DNA of 64,000 nt from Desulfoferrobacter suflitae (GCF_022603395.1 NZ_JAIBKA010000001.1:124001-188000); one strand, 5' to 3'; positions 25,368-35,706 are shown, numbered from the stretch's first letter. The notes: generated by a model from the sequence alone, not told the origin. Translations and numbers: made by a program.

Positions 25368-27497
25368 CTACCCGGCTGCCCTTGGTGATCCGGGTTTCGC
25401 TCGGCCCGCCTCTTGCTGCAAAAAATCATTCATCAATTGTGCCGCCTCCGTATGCTTTCCGGCTGCGATGTATGCCTTCAGCGTCTGAACTTGTGCAAGG
25501 AGCAGGCGTTTATCCGTATCGCAGCCGTTTTTCAGACAAATGTTCCTGTCGATCGCTTCCCTCAGGATCGATTCGAGAAGTGTCAGGAAATTTTTCTGGT
25601 CGGCGAAGGCACTGTTCTTGTGCCGGCTGTTACGCAGCCCAAGGACCACCATTGCATAGGCCTTTGGGAGCTGGCCTGACCTGCGGTGCACCTGCGCGAG
25701 ATTGATGAAAAGGGCCGACAGTCCCCCTCCATCGCATGGATCGGGGCGATTCTTGACATAGTATTCGCCTCGCTCCATCGCTTCCTTATCCCTGCCCAAA
25801 CCCACCAACGATGCGACAATGGCATTGGCGGCAACAAAATACGCCTCGAAGCGCGGCTTGCCGAGATCAATGGCCCTTTCGGCATGCTTGATGGCTTCCT
25901 CATAATGGCCTTCCCGCCCCAGACCGGCAGCCAAATTGGCATGGGCACGGGGGTTGAGAGGCGCCTTGGCAGCGGCGTCACGGTAGATGCTCACCCCGGT
26001 CTGCCATGCTTCGTTGCGCGCAAAGGTGAGCAGTGTCAAGCACGAACCAAGGATTGCAAAGACGCAGACGGTCATTTTGCGCAAGTCATCGGCGCTGTAG
26101 CTGTGCAGCAGCAAACGGAGCGCGTTCACCAAGCCTGTCACGACAATCATCGCAACACCGACAGAGGGCAAATAGAGACGGTGTTCGAAAATGAGCTCCA
26201 AGGGAACGACGGTGGATTCGATGGCCAGATTCACCAAAAACCACAGCATGCCGTAACTGGCCAGTGGATGCCTGCGCCTGAAGTGCGCAACGGCCCAACA
26301 CGCAAGGGCAATCAAGCCGATGGCCGGCAAAGTGGTCCAGGGATGAAAGAACGATGTGGAGACGGCTACATCATGTTCTATGGAAAGGCGGGAAGGCGCC
26401 GGCCACAGGACCAGCGACAGGTACCAGACAACGATGCGTGCTTCGGTGAGGAGCCGCTGCGGCATGGTGAAGTGCCGATTGTTATAGCCGGGTAAAAACT
26501 TTGCAATGCAGACCGCCAAAACAAATGCGGCGACTATCGAGCCCAGGCATAACGCTGCTTTGATCGACCAGTGCGACGTTCGAAGCCATTTCCAGGCCCT
26601 AACCGGCAGATCGGGCTGGAAAAACCAGATTTCCGTGGCAAGCAGCATAACCGGCAAAGTGGCGGAGTTTTCCTTGGACAGAAAAGCACAGCCGGCGCTC
26701 AGCACGGCTCCCAGATAGTACAGCGTGCCACGCCAGCGATAGGCACCGTAACGTGCCGCCCGTAAACGGCAGGGCAACACACGGAACAGGGAATGATTCC
26801 TCACCTCCGGGTGCATTTCCAAACCTGCGCGATCATTTTCCGCGTCGCCTTGCATCCGATCAGCATGTGAACCGCCGTAGCCAAAATGAGCTCTTCTTCC
26901 CGCCACGTAGAGGGCCACGCTCGTGAGGTAAAAGAAAGCCTGCAGGGAAGCCATGCGCTGGACGATGTAGGTGACGGCATTGGTTTGTACCGGGTTGAGC
27001 GCCCATATGCCGGCAATTGCCAGGGCATGGATATGCAGGGGAATAGTATCGGGCATGGCGCCGCCCGGACGGCTTTCACCGCGGATTGTTCTGTTGATCG
27101 CCAGGAGTTGACAGGCCAGGAAGAAGACGGCAACCGTGCACAGCAGGTGGATAATCAGATTGGTCAGGTGAAAATAGAAGATACTCCCCCGGCCGACCCT
27201 GTGGTCCAGGCTGAAGGTAAACATGGGTATCCAACGCTGCCAGCCGAAAAAAGTGTTTGCCAGCGAAACCAGGCTGTCGACTGAAAAGTCCGATAGATAA
27301 ACATTGGGTTGATAAATGAAGGAATGGTAATCATCGAGTATGGGGGGACTGTAAAAGGTGTTGCAGTAGGCCGAAAGAATCAGTACCCCGAGAACGATGG
27401 AGGGAATGGTCTTTGTGATTTTGCGCACAACTTTTGCTTTGAGATGCAGGCTCGAATGGATGCACAGCGGCATCTGCTCAATGAGCGGCACAATCAC
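25368..27497 (-). CDS. TMTC-like membrane glycosyltransferase with TPR repeats
   Basis: A 709-residue protein. The first 490 residues hold about ten membrane segments of a GT-C fold, with the loop-1 acidic pair PPILDDYHSF, the family block LNPVQTNAVTYIVQRMASLQ and FEHRLYLPSVG. These are seen in TMTC-type O-mannosyltransferase relatives. Residues about 510-690 are TPR helices (NPRAHANLAAGLGREGHYEE, then KHAERAIDLGKPRFEA). It lies downstream of pilA on the same strand, 112 bases after its stop, so I infer it glycosylates pilin from a lipid-linked sugar, in analogy to other pilin glycosyltransferases. The acceptor is unproven. Confidence 0.75.
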   Translation of the reverse strand: MIVPLIEQMPLCIHSSLHLKAKVVRKITKTIPSIVLGVLILSAYCNTFYSPPILDDYHSFIYQPNVYLSDFSVDSLVSLANTFFGWQRWIPMFTFSLDHRVGRGSIFYFHLTNLIIHLLCTVAVFFLACQLLAINRTIRGESRPGGAMPDTIPLHIHALAIAGIWALNPVQTNAVTYIVQRMASLQAFFYLTSVALYVAGRRAHFGYGGSHADRMQGDAENDRAGLEMHPEVRNHSLFRVLPCRLRAARYGAYRWRGTLYYLGAVLSAGCAFLSKENSATLPVMLLATEIWFFQPDLPVRAWKWLRTSHWSIKAALCLGSIVAAFVLAVCIAKFLPGYNNRHFTMPQRLLTEARIVVWYLSLVLWPAPSRLSIEHDVAVSTSFFHPWTTLPAIGLIALACWAVAHFRRRHPLASYGMLWFLVNLAIESTVVPLELIFEHRLYLPSVGVAMIVVTGLVNALRLLLHSYSADDLRKMTVCVFAILGSCLTLLTFARNEAWQTGVSIYRDAAAKAPLNPRAHANLAAGLGREGHYEEAIKHAERAIDLGKPRFEAYFVAANAIVASLVGLGRDKEAMERGEYYVKNRPDPCDGGGLSALFINLAQVHRRSGQLPKAYAMVVLGLRNSRHKNSAFADQKNFLTLLESILREAIDRNICLKNGCDTDKRLLLAQVQTLKAYIAAGKHTEAAQLMNDFLQQEAGRAKPGSPRAAG

Positions 27498-27572
27498 TCA
27501 CGCCGCCGCTCATTGAGCAGTCCGACGAGCTTTCAACTAATTATGTTACAAGCACAGCAAAGATCTCTTGTT

Positions 27573-27597
27573 GGGGAGCTTGCTCAGAGAAGCTCCC
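27573..27597. terminator. Hairpin downstream of pilA
   Basis: GGGAGCTT and AAGCTCCC form a perfect eight-base stem around an eight-base loop in the gap between pilA and the TMTC-like gene. No T-run follows on the minus strand, so it may attenuate or stabilise the pilA message rather than end it. Confidence 0.4.
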
Positions 27598-27609
27598 AAA
27601 CTATCCCAA

Positions 27610-28095
27610 TCACGGTGCAACACTGGTGAATCCCGCGTTGTAAGCGAGCGTACCCCGGTATTCGAAAACTAAAGTCTTCTTTCCTCCTTCCTCCGTTACG
27701 TAGGGGTAAATATGGAGCACGGGATCACCCAGCGCGTCTGTGATACCTTTGAGAGGAAAACTGTCTTCATTGTCGCGCTGGTGGTTATCAACGGCAATGG
27801 TAATGGTCAGAAAGTCGCCCGTCTCGGCAACTTCATCGAAGAAATAAGTGTCCGCATCGCTAAAACAGATGGCTTCCGTCAAATCCTCCGGTAGAGTGTT
27901 ACGGATGGCAAACTGGGTGGCCACACAGTTCTCCCACATATGAACAGGAGGCATTATATATTTGTTCAAGTTAGCCTTCGCAATGTATTTTTGATAATAA
28001 GGCACCGCAACTGCAGCCAAAATACCGATAATGGCCACGACAATCATCAATTCCACCAACGTAAAACCCTTGTTTTCTCTCATTTTGATCAACAT
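27610..28095 (-). CDS. pilA: Type IV pilin, major subunit
   Basis: A 161-residue prepilin. The leader [10 protein letters not shown] is followed by the class III signal cleavage site before [18 protein letters not shown], with Glu at mature position 5 as required for assembly and N-methylation. The rest forms the N-terminal helix and a globular head with two cysteines (CVATQF and EAICFSD) that may pair. The ATG at 28095 has GGGAGG eight bases upstream; an ATG at 28083 is possible. A sigma54-type promoter lies about 145 bases upstream. The TMTC-like glycosyltransferase follows. The long head makes it unlike the short Geobacter pilins. Confidence 0.94.
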   Translation of the reverse strand: MLIKMRENKGFTLVELMIVVAIIGILAAVAVPYYQKYIAKANLNKYIMPPVHMWENCVATQFAIRNTLPEDLTEAICFSDADTYFFDEVAETGDFLTITIAVDNHQRDNEDSFPLKGITDALGDPVLHIYPYVTEEGGKKTLVFEYRGTLAYNAGFTSVAP

Positions 28096-28239
28096 GCTTG
28101 ATACCTCCCATTGCTTTTAAATTGATGCCGGCTGCCATCCCAAGGCAAAACACCCTATGCTGTCTCTGCAAGCCACTCTCCGAATATTCCCCCCTCCTTT
28201 CACAACACACATTGGAAATATTGCTTGATTGTAGAAAGA

Positions 28240-28254
28240 GCAAAGATTGTGCCG
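28240..28254 (-). promoter_or_regulatory. Sigma54 (-24/-12) promoter of pilA
   Basis: Read on the minus strand, CGGCAC, five bases, TTGC matches the sigma54 consensus TGGCAC-N5-TTGC at all but the first base. Transcription would start near 28228 and give a leader of about 130 bases before the pilA ATG at 28095. Sigma54 control of pilA through PilS/PilR is established in Pseudomonas, Myxococcus and Geobacter, and a pilS gene lies in this window. Confidence 0.72.
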
Positions 28255-28389
28255 ATCCTTGGAGGCTGCCAACAAAAGGCCGTTCTCGGGCGCAGGCAAA
28301 ACCTTGCAGGGAAATTCCTGGCGGTTTTTATCAGCAACTTTATGCTTGTTGACCGATATCCCCCGGGAAAAACCCGGCTGACGACGGAC

Positions 28390-28415
28390 TGACAAAAATT
28401 GTCACTCGTCTGACA
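28390..28415 (-). promoter_or_regulatory. Candidate enhancer sites (PilR-type) for pilA
   Basis: The palindrome TGACAAAAATTGTCA at 28390-28404 is followed by another TGACA at 28411-28415. These TGTC/TGACA elements lie 136-160 bases upstream of the sigma54 promoter. PilR of Pseudomonas aeruginosa binds repeats with a (C/G)TGTC core at comparable distances. Binding by a PilR protein here is inference. Confidence 0.45.
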
Positions 28416-28624
28416 TTCTTTGGCAGGATGCAAGATTTCACCCATCAACCGACGGAAAATGTGCATGCGAATCACGCTGATCGCTTGTTCCGAGCCGATT
28501 TCATGTTGCTCAAGCTCAGAATTTGTGCCAGGATTCAATACCTTGATTGATTTTGGCGTTACTTGTCGATGGGTCAGGGGGGCTGCCCCTTTTCTATCGG
28601 CCGTTTAGCTTGGGGAATGCCAAC

Positions 28625-29275
28625 ATGAAATCGTTAGTCTTATGCATCGCTTTGTTTTTGACGGTGATCGCCCCTTGCCCATGGGACCCTCCGTTTGCCG
28701 CACCTCAGGACTCCGGCAGGCCCGACAATCCCGTTTCGACGCCGCAGAGTGAGGCTGGTTCCCAAACAGATAGTGAAGACCAGGGCTCAGCGACAGCGAA
28801 AACGGCGCCCGCCGCTTTCTCCCCGGAAGCTCTGTCGCTCAAGGAAAAGATTTCCCGGGAGCTGCTGCAGGAGACCTTCACTTATGATCCGAAGCAGCTG
28901 AACGACCCGTTTGTCTCTTTCATCAAACCCCCGGAACCCCCTCCCCCGCAATTGCCGCCCGAGGACGAAACGCTGCCGCCAGAATTGCAAAAACCGCTGA
29001 CGCCTCTGCAGAAAATGAATATCGGCGAGATCGAAAAGGGGTTGAGGGCCATCGTCTGGGGAGGACTGGGCAGAAAAGCGATCATCCAGGATGCGGCGGG
29101 CAAGGGTTATATCGTGAGCGTCGGGACTCCCGCCGGTGGGCCCACAGGTGTGATCGTGCAGATATTCGATGATCGCCTGGTCATTCAGCGACAGCTCTGG
29201 GACGGGAAGCTGAAAAGGATGGTGCTGAGAAACGACGTGGTCAAACTGCGCAAGGGAAAAGAGATCGAAGGGTAG
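28625..29275 (+). CDS. pilP: Pilus assembly protein PilP
   Basis: A 216-residue exported protein. The N-terminus is a signal sequence (MKSLVLCIALFLTVIAP, cleavage probably after PFAA); the cysteine present is not in a clear lipobox. A proline- and glutamine-rich linker follows, then the PilP beta domain: DPFVSFI, PLTPLQKMNIGEI, AIVWGGLGRKAIIQD, GKGYIVSVG and DDRLVIQRQ. PilP bridges the PilNO inner-membrane complex to the PilQ secretin. It is usually the fourth gene of pilMNOPQ, but stands alone here, divergent from pilA. The ATG at 28625 is chosen because the signal sequence starts there. Confidence 0.8.
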   Translation: MKSLVLCIALFLTVIAPCPWDPPFAAPQDSGRPDNPVSTPQSEAGSQTDSEDQGSATAKTAPAAFSPEALSLKEKISRELLQETFTYDPKQLNDPFVSFIKPPEPPPPQLPPEDETLPPELQKPLTPLQKMNIGEIEKGLRAIVWGGLGRKAIIQDAAGKGYIVSVGTPAGGPTGVIVQIFDDRLVIQRQLWDGKLKRMVLRNDVVKLRKGKEIEG

Positions 29276-29276
29276 G

Positions 29277-29291
29277 TGACAATTTTTGTCA
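29277..29291. repeat. TGACA/TGTCA palindrome after pilP
   Basis: TGACAATTTTTGTCA starts two bases after the pilP stop. It is the exact reverse complement of the 15-base palindrome at 28390-28404 upstream of pilA. It may be a second copy of the same regulator site, or a small hairpin. Confidence 0.5.
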
Positions 29292-29300
29292 CACGCGGGA

Positions 29301-29482
29301 ATTAGCCGCAGATCAACGCTTTTTTTTCTGGCTAGATCTGCGTTTATCAGCGTGCATCGGTGGCTGTCAGATTCGATGGCCTCAGGGTTTAAAGCTATCA
29401 GCCGCAGATACACGCCGATGAACGCTGATGTTTCTTTATTTCTTTTTATCCGTGTTTATCGGCGTGCATCTGCGGCTGTTAT
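29301..29482 (+). repeat. 182-bp palindrome-bearing repeat, copy 1
   Basis: Nearly identical to 29885-30065, with scattered differences near 29320-29335 and a few single bases. It holds two inverted-repeat modules. The second, at 29400-29477, pairs its first 20 bases (starting AGCCGCAGATACACG) with its last 20 (ending CATCTGCGGCT) with about one mismatch. The first module has the same ends but pairs less well. With copy 2 it brackets the GxxExxY gene. No transposase is seen. Confidence 0.9.
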
Positions 29483-29523
29483 CCTTGAATTCTTGTTGAG
29501 CCATGTGCATCAGAGGCTGAGCA

Positions 29524-29889
29524 ATGAGTGATGACCTGACGCGAGAGATTATCAGAGCAGCCTTTGTAGTCAGCAATACTCTCGGGGCCGGTTTTCTTGA
29601 AAAGGTTTACGAAAACGCCCTGGCTCACGAGCTCAGAACATCGGGTTTGCAGGTCAAACAGCAGAGCCCCATTGCGGTTTACTATGACGGCATCATGGTT
29701 GGAGATTACTACGCCGACCTGGTTGTGGAGGGGAAAATCATCATAGAGCTGAAGGCGGCCAAAGGCATCGAAGATTTGCACCTCGCTCAATGTATCAACT
29801 ACTTGAAGGCAACCGGTTTGAAGGTAGGATTGATTCTCAATTTCGGCAGGCCGAAGGTCCAAATCAAGCGAGTAGTGAACGATTATTAG
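29524..29889 (+). CDS. GxxExxY protein (PD-(D/E)XK-like)
   Basis: A 121-residue protein with the defining motif at G23, E26 and Y29 (GAGFLEKVYENAL). The later block GDYYADLVVEGKIIIELKAAK has D65 and E75-x-K77, the catalytic pattern of the PD-(D/E)XK nuclease superfamily to which the family is assigned. Its biological role is unknown. GAGG lies about seven bases before the ATG. It is flanked by two near-identical 182-bp repeats, and its stop codon TAG lies within the first bases of the second. This suggests it travels or is copied as a unit with them. Confidence 0.88.
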   Translation: MSDDLTREIIRAAFVVSNTLGAGFLEKVYENALAHELRTSGLQVKQQSPIAVYYDGIMVGDYYADLVVEGKIIIELKAAKGIEDLHLAQCINYLKATGLKVGLILNFGRPKVQIKRVVNDY

Positions 29890-30065
29890 CCGCAGATCAA
29901 CGCTTTCTTCCTGTCCATATCTGCGTTTATCAGCGTGCATCGGTGGCTGCCAGATTCGATGGCCTCAGGGTTTAAAGCTATCAGCCGCAGATACACGCCG
30001 ATGAACGCTGATGTTTTCTTATTTCTTTTTATCCGTGTTTATCGGCGTGCATCTGCGGCTGTTAT
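29885..30065 (+). repeat. 181-bp palindrome-bearing repeat, copy 2
   Basis: Second copy of the repeat at 29301-29482. It begins at base 29885 so that it contains the TAG stop of the GxxExxY gene (29887-29889), and ends at 30065 so that it contains the TAA stop of lspA on the other strand (30062-30064). The strong inverted repeat at 29983-30060 could act as a two-way terminator between these convergent genes. Confidence 0.9.
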
Positions 30066-30547
30066 TCTTCAACAGCGGTTCCATGGTTTTTGGTTTTGAG
30101 CAGACACAGCAACAGCATCACGGCCCCGATGCTGATGGCGCTGTCGGCCACATTGAAAGCCGGCCAGTGGTACTGGCCCAGGTAAACATCCAAAAAATCA
30201 ATCACTTCCCCCAGGCGCAGCCGGTCTATGAGATTCCCCACGGCGCCGCCGAAAATCAGCCCAAGAGAGATCCTCGCCCAGCGATCTTCTTTTTTCAGGC
30301 CCCTGTACACAAAGAGTATCACCGCGATGCCGATGAGGCTCACGGAAACGAAAAATATCTGGCGCCAGCCGGAATAGCTCCCGGCCAAAAAGCTGAAGGC
30401 TGCGCCGGTGTTGCGCACATGCACCAGGTTGAAAAAGCCGGGGATGACCGCCACCGAGGAATGCAGGGGGAGCAGGTACACCACCAGAATTTTGGTCAAC
30501 TGGTCGAAGATGACGATGCCGCCCCCGATCAGGAACAGATTGAACAT
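30062..30547 (-). CDS. lspA: Lipoprotein signal peptidase (signal peptidase II)
   Basis: A 161-residue inner-membrane aspartic protease that cleaves prolipoprotein signal peptides before the lipidated cysteine. Four membrane segments are visible. Conserved features are FDQLTK near the N-terminus, NTGAAFSF at 46-53, GAVGNLIDRL, the catalytic Asp117 in EVIDFLD, and Asp135 in FNVADSAI. It starts 30 bases after the ileS stop; the ileS-lspA pair is common in bacteria. The stop codon lies inside the end of the repeat at 29885-30065. Confidence 0.96.
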   Translation of the reverse strand: MFNLFLIGGGIVIFDQLTKILVVYLLPLHSSVAVIPGFFNLVHVRNTGAAFSFLAGSYSGWRQIFFVSVSLIGIAVILFVYRGLKKEDRWARISLGLIFGGAVGNLIDRLRLGEVIDFLDVYLGQYHWPAFNVADSAISIGAVMLLLCLLKTKNHGTAVEE

Positions 30548-30577
30548 TGGCTGCTTTCCTTTGGCTGAGTACGGACA

Positions 30578-33364
30578 CTAAGCCGGGTTCAGTATATTGT
30601 GGCAGCGGTCACACAGGGTCGCATCCTCTTTAAAGGTTCCGACACTTTCGGAATGCACCCAGCAGCGCTCGCATTTTTCACCGGTTGCAACGGACACCTC
30701 AATTTTCGCCCCGACCACTTCCACCCCCTCGACTCCGCCGCTCAATTCAGCAGCCGAGCGCAATTCCACCTGGGAAACGATAAACACCGACCGCAGCAGT
30801 TCTTCGCTGCCATTGAGCATCTGCTGTACCGATTCGGGCAATGCGACACTCACCTTGGCATCCAACGGGTGGCCGATGATTTTTGTCTGCCGGGCAGCTT
30901 CCAGAGCGCGCGAAACATCGCTTCTGAGCGCAAGGATGGTTTGCCAGCGATCATTTAACTCCGCATCGCGAAGGGCTGGATTTTCCTCCGGAAAATCCTC
31001 CAGATGGACACTCTCCCCGCGGCTTCCCGGCAGATACAACCAGGCCTCCTCAGCGGTAAAGGAAAGGACCGGGGCCATGAGCTTGAGCAGTGCAGTGACA
31101 ATTTCATACAACACCGTTTGGGCCGAGCGGCGCACCTTACTCGCAGCGCTGGAAATGTACAGCCGGTCCTTGAGGATATCCAGATAGAATGCACTCAAGT
31201 CGACTACGCAGTAATTGTGCAGCGCGTGGTACACCCGGTGGAACTCGAACCGGTCGTATGCGCTGCGTATTTTTTTAACCAAATCCTGCAGTTGATGCAG
31301 GGCAAAGCGATCCAGTTCCTCCATCTGTTCGTAGGGAACGGCGTGCCGATGGGGGTCGAAATCGTTTAAATTGCCGAGCAAAAACCGGGTGGTATTGCGA
31401 ATACGCCGGTAGGCTTCGCTCAGTCGCTTGAGTATGTCCGGAGAAATTCTGATGTCATCCCGGTAATCCTCGGCGGCGACCCACAGGCGAAGAATTTCGG
31501 CGCCATATTTGTCGATGATTTCACCCGGAGCGATGACATTGCCGAGCGATTTGGACATCTTGTATCCCTGCCCGTCGACCACAAAGCCATGCGTGAGAAC
31601 GCTCCGGTAGGGGGCCATGCCGCGCGTGCCGACCGCTGCCAGCAGGGATGAATGGAACCAGCCGCGGTGCTGGTCGCTCCCTTCCAGATACATGTCGGCG
31701 GGGAAGCTCAAATAGGGCCGCTGTTCCAGCACAGCCGCATAAGAAGTCCCGGAATCGAACCAGACATCGAGTATGTCCTTTTCTTTCTCGAAGTCGCTCC
31801 CTCCACAGTTCGTGCAGGCCGCCCCCGGGGGCAGCAGCTCCTGGGCTGTGAGCTCGAACCAGATATCGGCGCCTTCCTTCTCGAACAGAGCCACCACGTG
31901 ATCGAACACTTCCGGGGTCGCCAGCAGTTCGCCGCAGCCTTTGCAGGTGAAGACGGTGATCGGCACTCCCCAGGAGCGCTGGCGCGAGATACACCAGTCC
32001 GGCCGGTTGGCAATCATGTTGCGGATGCGCTCCTTGCCCCAGGACGGAATCCACTCGACCCGCTCGATCCAGTCCAGCGTGTTCTTGCGCAGGTCGTTCT
32101 TGTCCATGGAAATAAACCACTGTTCGGTGGCTCTGAAGATGACCGGCTGCTTGCAGCGCCAGCAATGCGGGTAGCTGTGGCTGATTTCCTTCTCCAGAAT
32201 CAGACGGCCCACTTCCTTGAGTTTGGCGGTAACGTTCCTGTTGGCATCGAAGACGTACTGCCCGGCAAAAAAATCCACATCCCGGGTGAAGCGCCCGTTG
32301 TCATCAACCGGAGAATAGACATCCAGGCCGTATTCGAGGGCCATGTCGTAGTCCTCGCGGCCATGACCGGGAGCGGTATGGACGCAACCGGTTCCTGCTT
32401 CGAGAGTCACATGGCCACCCAGGATCAGCACGGAGTCCCGCTCGAGGAACGGATGGCGACACTTGAGCCCCTGCAAATGGGAAGCTTGGAACGTTTTCAC
32501 CACGGTGTAATCTTGAATGGCAAAGGCCTTCATGCAGCTTTCCAGCAATCCCTCGGCAACAATCCAGATTTCCCCGCCGACGTCCACCGCGACGTATGCG
32601 AAATCGGGGTGCAGGGTGATGGCAAGGTTGGCGGGAAGCGTCCAGGGAGTAGTGGTCCAGATGAGCACGGAAGCGGGCTTGACGGCCAACTCCGGATATC
32701 GAGCCTGCTCTTCAGCCTGCAAAGGGAATTTGACATAAATGGAAGGCGACACGTGGTCGTGATATTCGACTTCGGCTTCGGCCAGCGCCGTCTGGCAGCT
32801 GGAGCACCAATAGATGGGCTTCTTGCTGCGAATCACCCCGCCTCGGCTGAAAAATCGCCCCAGTTCGCGGGCGATGGAGGCTTCGTAGGGATACGCCATG
32901 GTGAGGTAGGGATTTTCCCATTCCCCCAGTACTCCCAGCCGTTTGAATTCCTGCCGCTGAATGTCGATGAAGCGCTCCGCGTAGCGACGGCAGTGGCGAC
33001 GAATTTCGACCTGGGTCATGGATTGTTTGCGCTCGCCGAGTTCCTTATCCACCTGGTGCTCGATGGGCAGCCCGTGGCAATCCCAGCCGGGCACGTAAAT
33101 GGCGTCCAGCCCGCTCATCTGGCGGCTCTTGATGATCATGTCCTTGAGGATCTTGTTGAGGGCCGTTCCCAGGTGGATATGGCCGTTGGCATAGGGGGGA
33201 CCGTCGTGCAGGATGTATGTTTGGCGCCCTTTGCCGCGTTTTCTCAAAAGATCATATAAGCGCGATTCATCCCATTTGGCGAGGATTTCCGGCTCCCGTT
33301 TGGACAGATTGGCCTTCATGGGGAATGAAGTCTGGGGCAGATTGAGGGTCTTCTTGTAATCCAT
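30578..33364 (-). CDS. ileS: Isoleucyl-tRNA synthetase
   Basis: A 928-residue class I synthetase that charges tRNA-Ile and edits valine. The HIGH-type motif GHIHLG is at residues 61-66 in PPYANGHIHLG, and KMSKS lies near residue 600 in YKMSKSLGN. The editing domain includes WTTTPWTLPANLA. The C-terminal zinc motif has CERCW and CDRCHNIL, typical of the bacterial type. It leads the ileS-lspA operon. The promoter must lie in 33365-33480. Confidence 0.97.
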   Translation of the reverse strand: MDYKKTLNLPQTSFPMKANLSKREPEILAKWDESRLYDLLRKRGKGRQTYILHDGPPYANGHIHLGTALNKILKDMIIKSRQMSGLDAIYVPGWDCHGLPIEHQVDKELGERKQSMTQVEIRRHCRRYAERFIDIQRQEFKRLGVLGEWENPYLTMAYPYEASIARELGRFFSRGGVIRSKKPIYWCSSCQTALAEAEVEYHDHVSPSIYVKFPLQAEEQARYPELAVKPASVLIWTTTPWTLPANLAITLHPDFAYVAVDVGGEIWIVAEGLLESCMKAFAIQDYTVVKTFQASHLQGLKCRHPFLERDSVLILGGHVTLEAGTGCVHTAPGHGREDYDMALEYGLDVYSPVDDNGRFTRDVDFFAGQYVFDANRNVTAKLKEVGRLILEKEISHSYPHCWRCKQPVIFRATEQWFISMDKNDLRKNTLDWIERVEWIPSWGKERIRNMIANRPDWCISRQRSWGVPITVFTCKGCGELLATPEVFDHVVALFEKEGADIWFELTAQELLPPGAACTNCGGSDFEKEKDILDVWFDSGTSYAAVLEQRPYLSFPADMYLEGSDQHRGWFHSSLLAAVGTRGMAPYRSVLTHGFVVDGQGYKMSKSLGNVIAPGEIIDKYGAEILRLWVAAEDYRDDIRISPDILKRLSEAYRRIRNTTRFLLGNLNDFDPHRHAVPYEQMEELDRFALHQLQDLVKKIRSAYDRFEFHRVYHALHNYCVVDLSAFYLDILKDRLYISSAASKVRRSAQTVLYEIVTALLKLMAPVLSFTAEEAWLYLPGSRGESVHLEDFPEENPALRDAELNDRWQTILALRSDVSRALEAARQTKIIGHPLDAKVSVALPESVQQMLNGSEELLRSVFIVSQVELRSAAELSGGVEGVEVVGAKIEVSVATGEKCERCWVHSESVGTFKEDATLCDRCHNILNPA

Positions 33365-33552
33365 TGTTCGGTTCCTTTTAAGGAAGCTGCATCGCTTGGC
33401 GTTTTATCGTCACCGGCAAGCGCGAAGAGAGTCCGCTTGCTCTGCTGTCGCTTTCACTCATAAAATCAAGACTAATTAGCATACCGCATGGACAAGTCAA
33501 GACAGAAGTCCGGAGTCGGGAGGGCGGAAGACGGACGGCAGAATGGCTGCTG

Positions 33553-33600
33553 CAAAAAAAAAGAAAAGCCTCTTGATTCAACGAACGAACCAAGAGGCTT
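33553..33600 (-). terminator. Rho-independent terminator of groESL
   Basis: On the minus strand, AAGCCTCTTG pairs perfectly with CAAGAGGCTT (33591-33600 with 33566-33575) around a 15-base loop, followed by a long T-run with one C. It lies about 115 bases after the groEL stop. The remaining part of the 349-base gap 33365-33713 holds no gene that I can see, only the ileS upstream region. Confidence 0.9.
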
Positions 33601-33713
33601 GATCAGCAAAACTTGTCAAGGAACGGCTGCCGCTCGGCTGCCGCTCCTTTGCTCACGGCCGGCGGTCCATGCGGGATTCAGCCGGACGGCGCATCCGGCA
33701 TCGGACCCGCGTC

Positions 33714-35369
<1,656 letters not shown>

Positions 35370-35415
35370 CTAGTTGTTCTGTTCGCTGCGATTATTTCTT
35401 ACGGACTCGGGGAAG

Positions 35416-35706
35416 TTATTTTTCGATGACTGCGAGAATATCGTCCTCGCGCATGATCAGGAGCTCTTCTCCTTCGACTTTGATATCGGTCCCGGCGTAC
35501 TTGCCGAATAAGACTTTGTCACCTGCTTTGAGATCGAGCGGCCTGCGGGTGCCGTCTTCCATCAGTTTGCCACTGCCCACTGCCAGCACTTCGCCCTGGA
35601 TCGGCTTTTCCTTGGCTGTGTCGGGAATGATGATACCCCCGGCGGTTTTCTGTTCCTCTTCGGTGCGCTTGACAATGACACGATCGTTGAGTGGCTTAAG
35701 ATTCAT
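35416..35706 (-). CDS. groS: Co-chaperonin GroES
   Basis: A 96-residue co-chaperonin, the lid of GroEL. It shows [17 protein letters not shown], the mobile loop [16 protein letters not shown] that docks on GroEL, and the C-terminal [16 protein letters not shown]-type strand. The ATG at 35706 has AAAGGAG eight bases upstream; an upstream in-frame ATG at 35730 would add eight residues not seen in the family. It is the first gene of the groES-groEL operon. Its upstream region carries the CIRCE operator at 35782-35808. Confidence 0.97.
   Translation of the reverse strand: MNLKPLNDRVIVKRTEEEQKTAGGIIIPDTAKEKPIQGEVLAVGSGKLMEDGTRRPLDLKAGDKVLFGKYAGTDIKVEGEELLIMREDDILAVIEK

Noticed and set aside
31652-33259. 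535-codon open frame antisense to ileS
   Set aside because: It mirrors the codon pattern of ileS on the other strand; its translation has no motif. Long antisense frames are expected in GC-rich genes.
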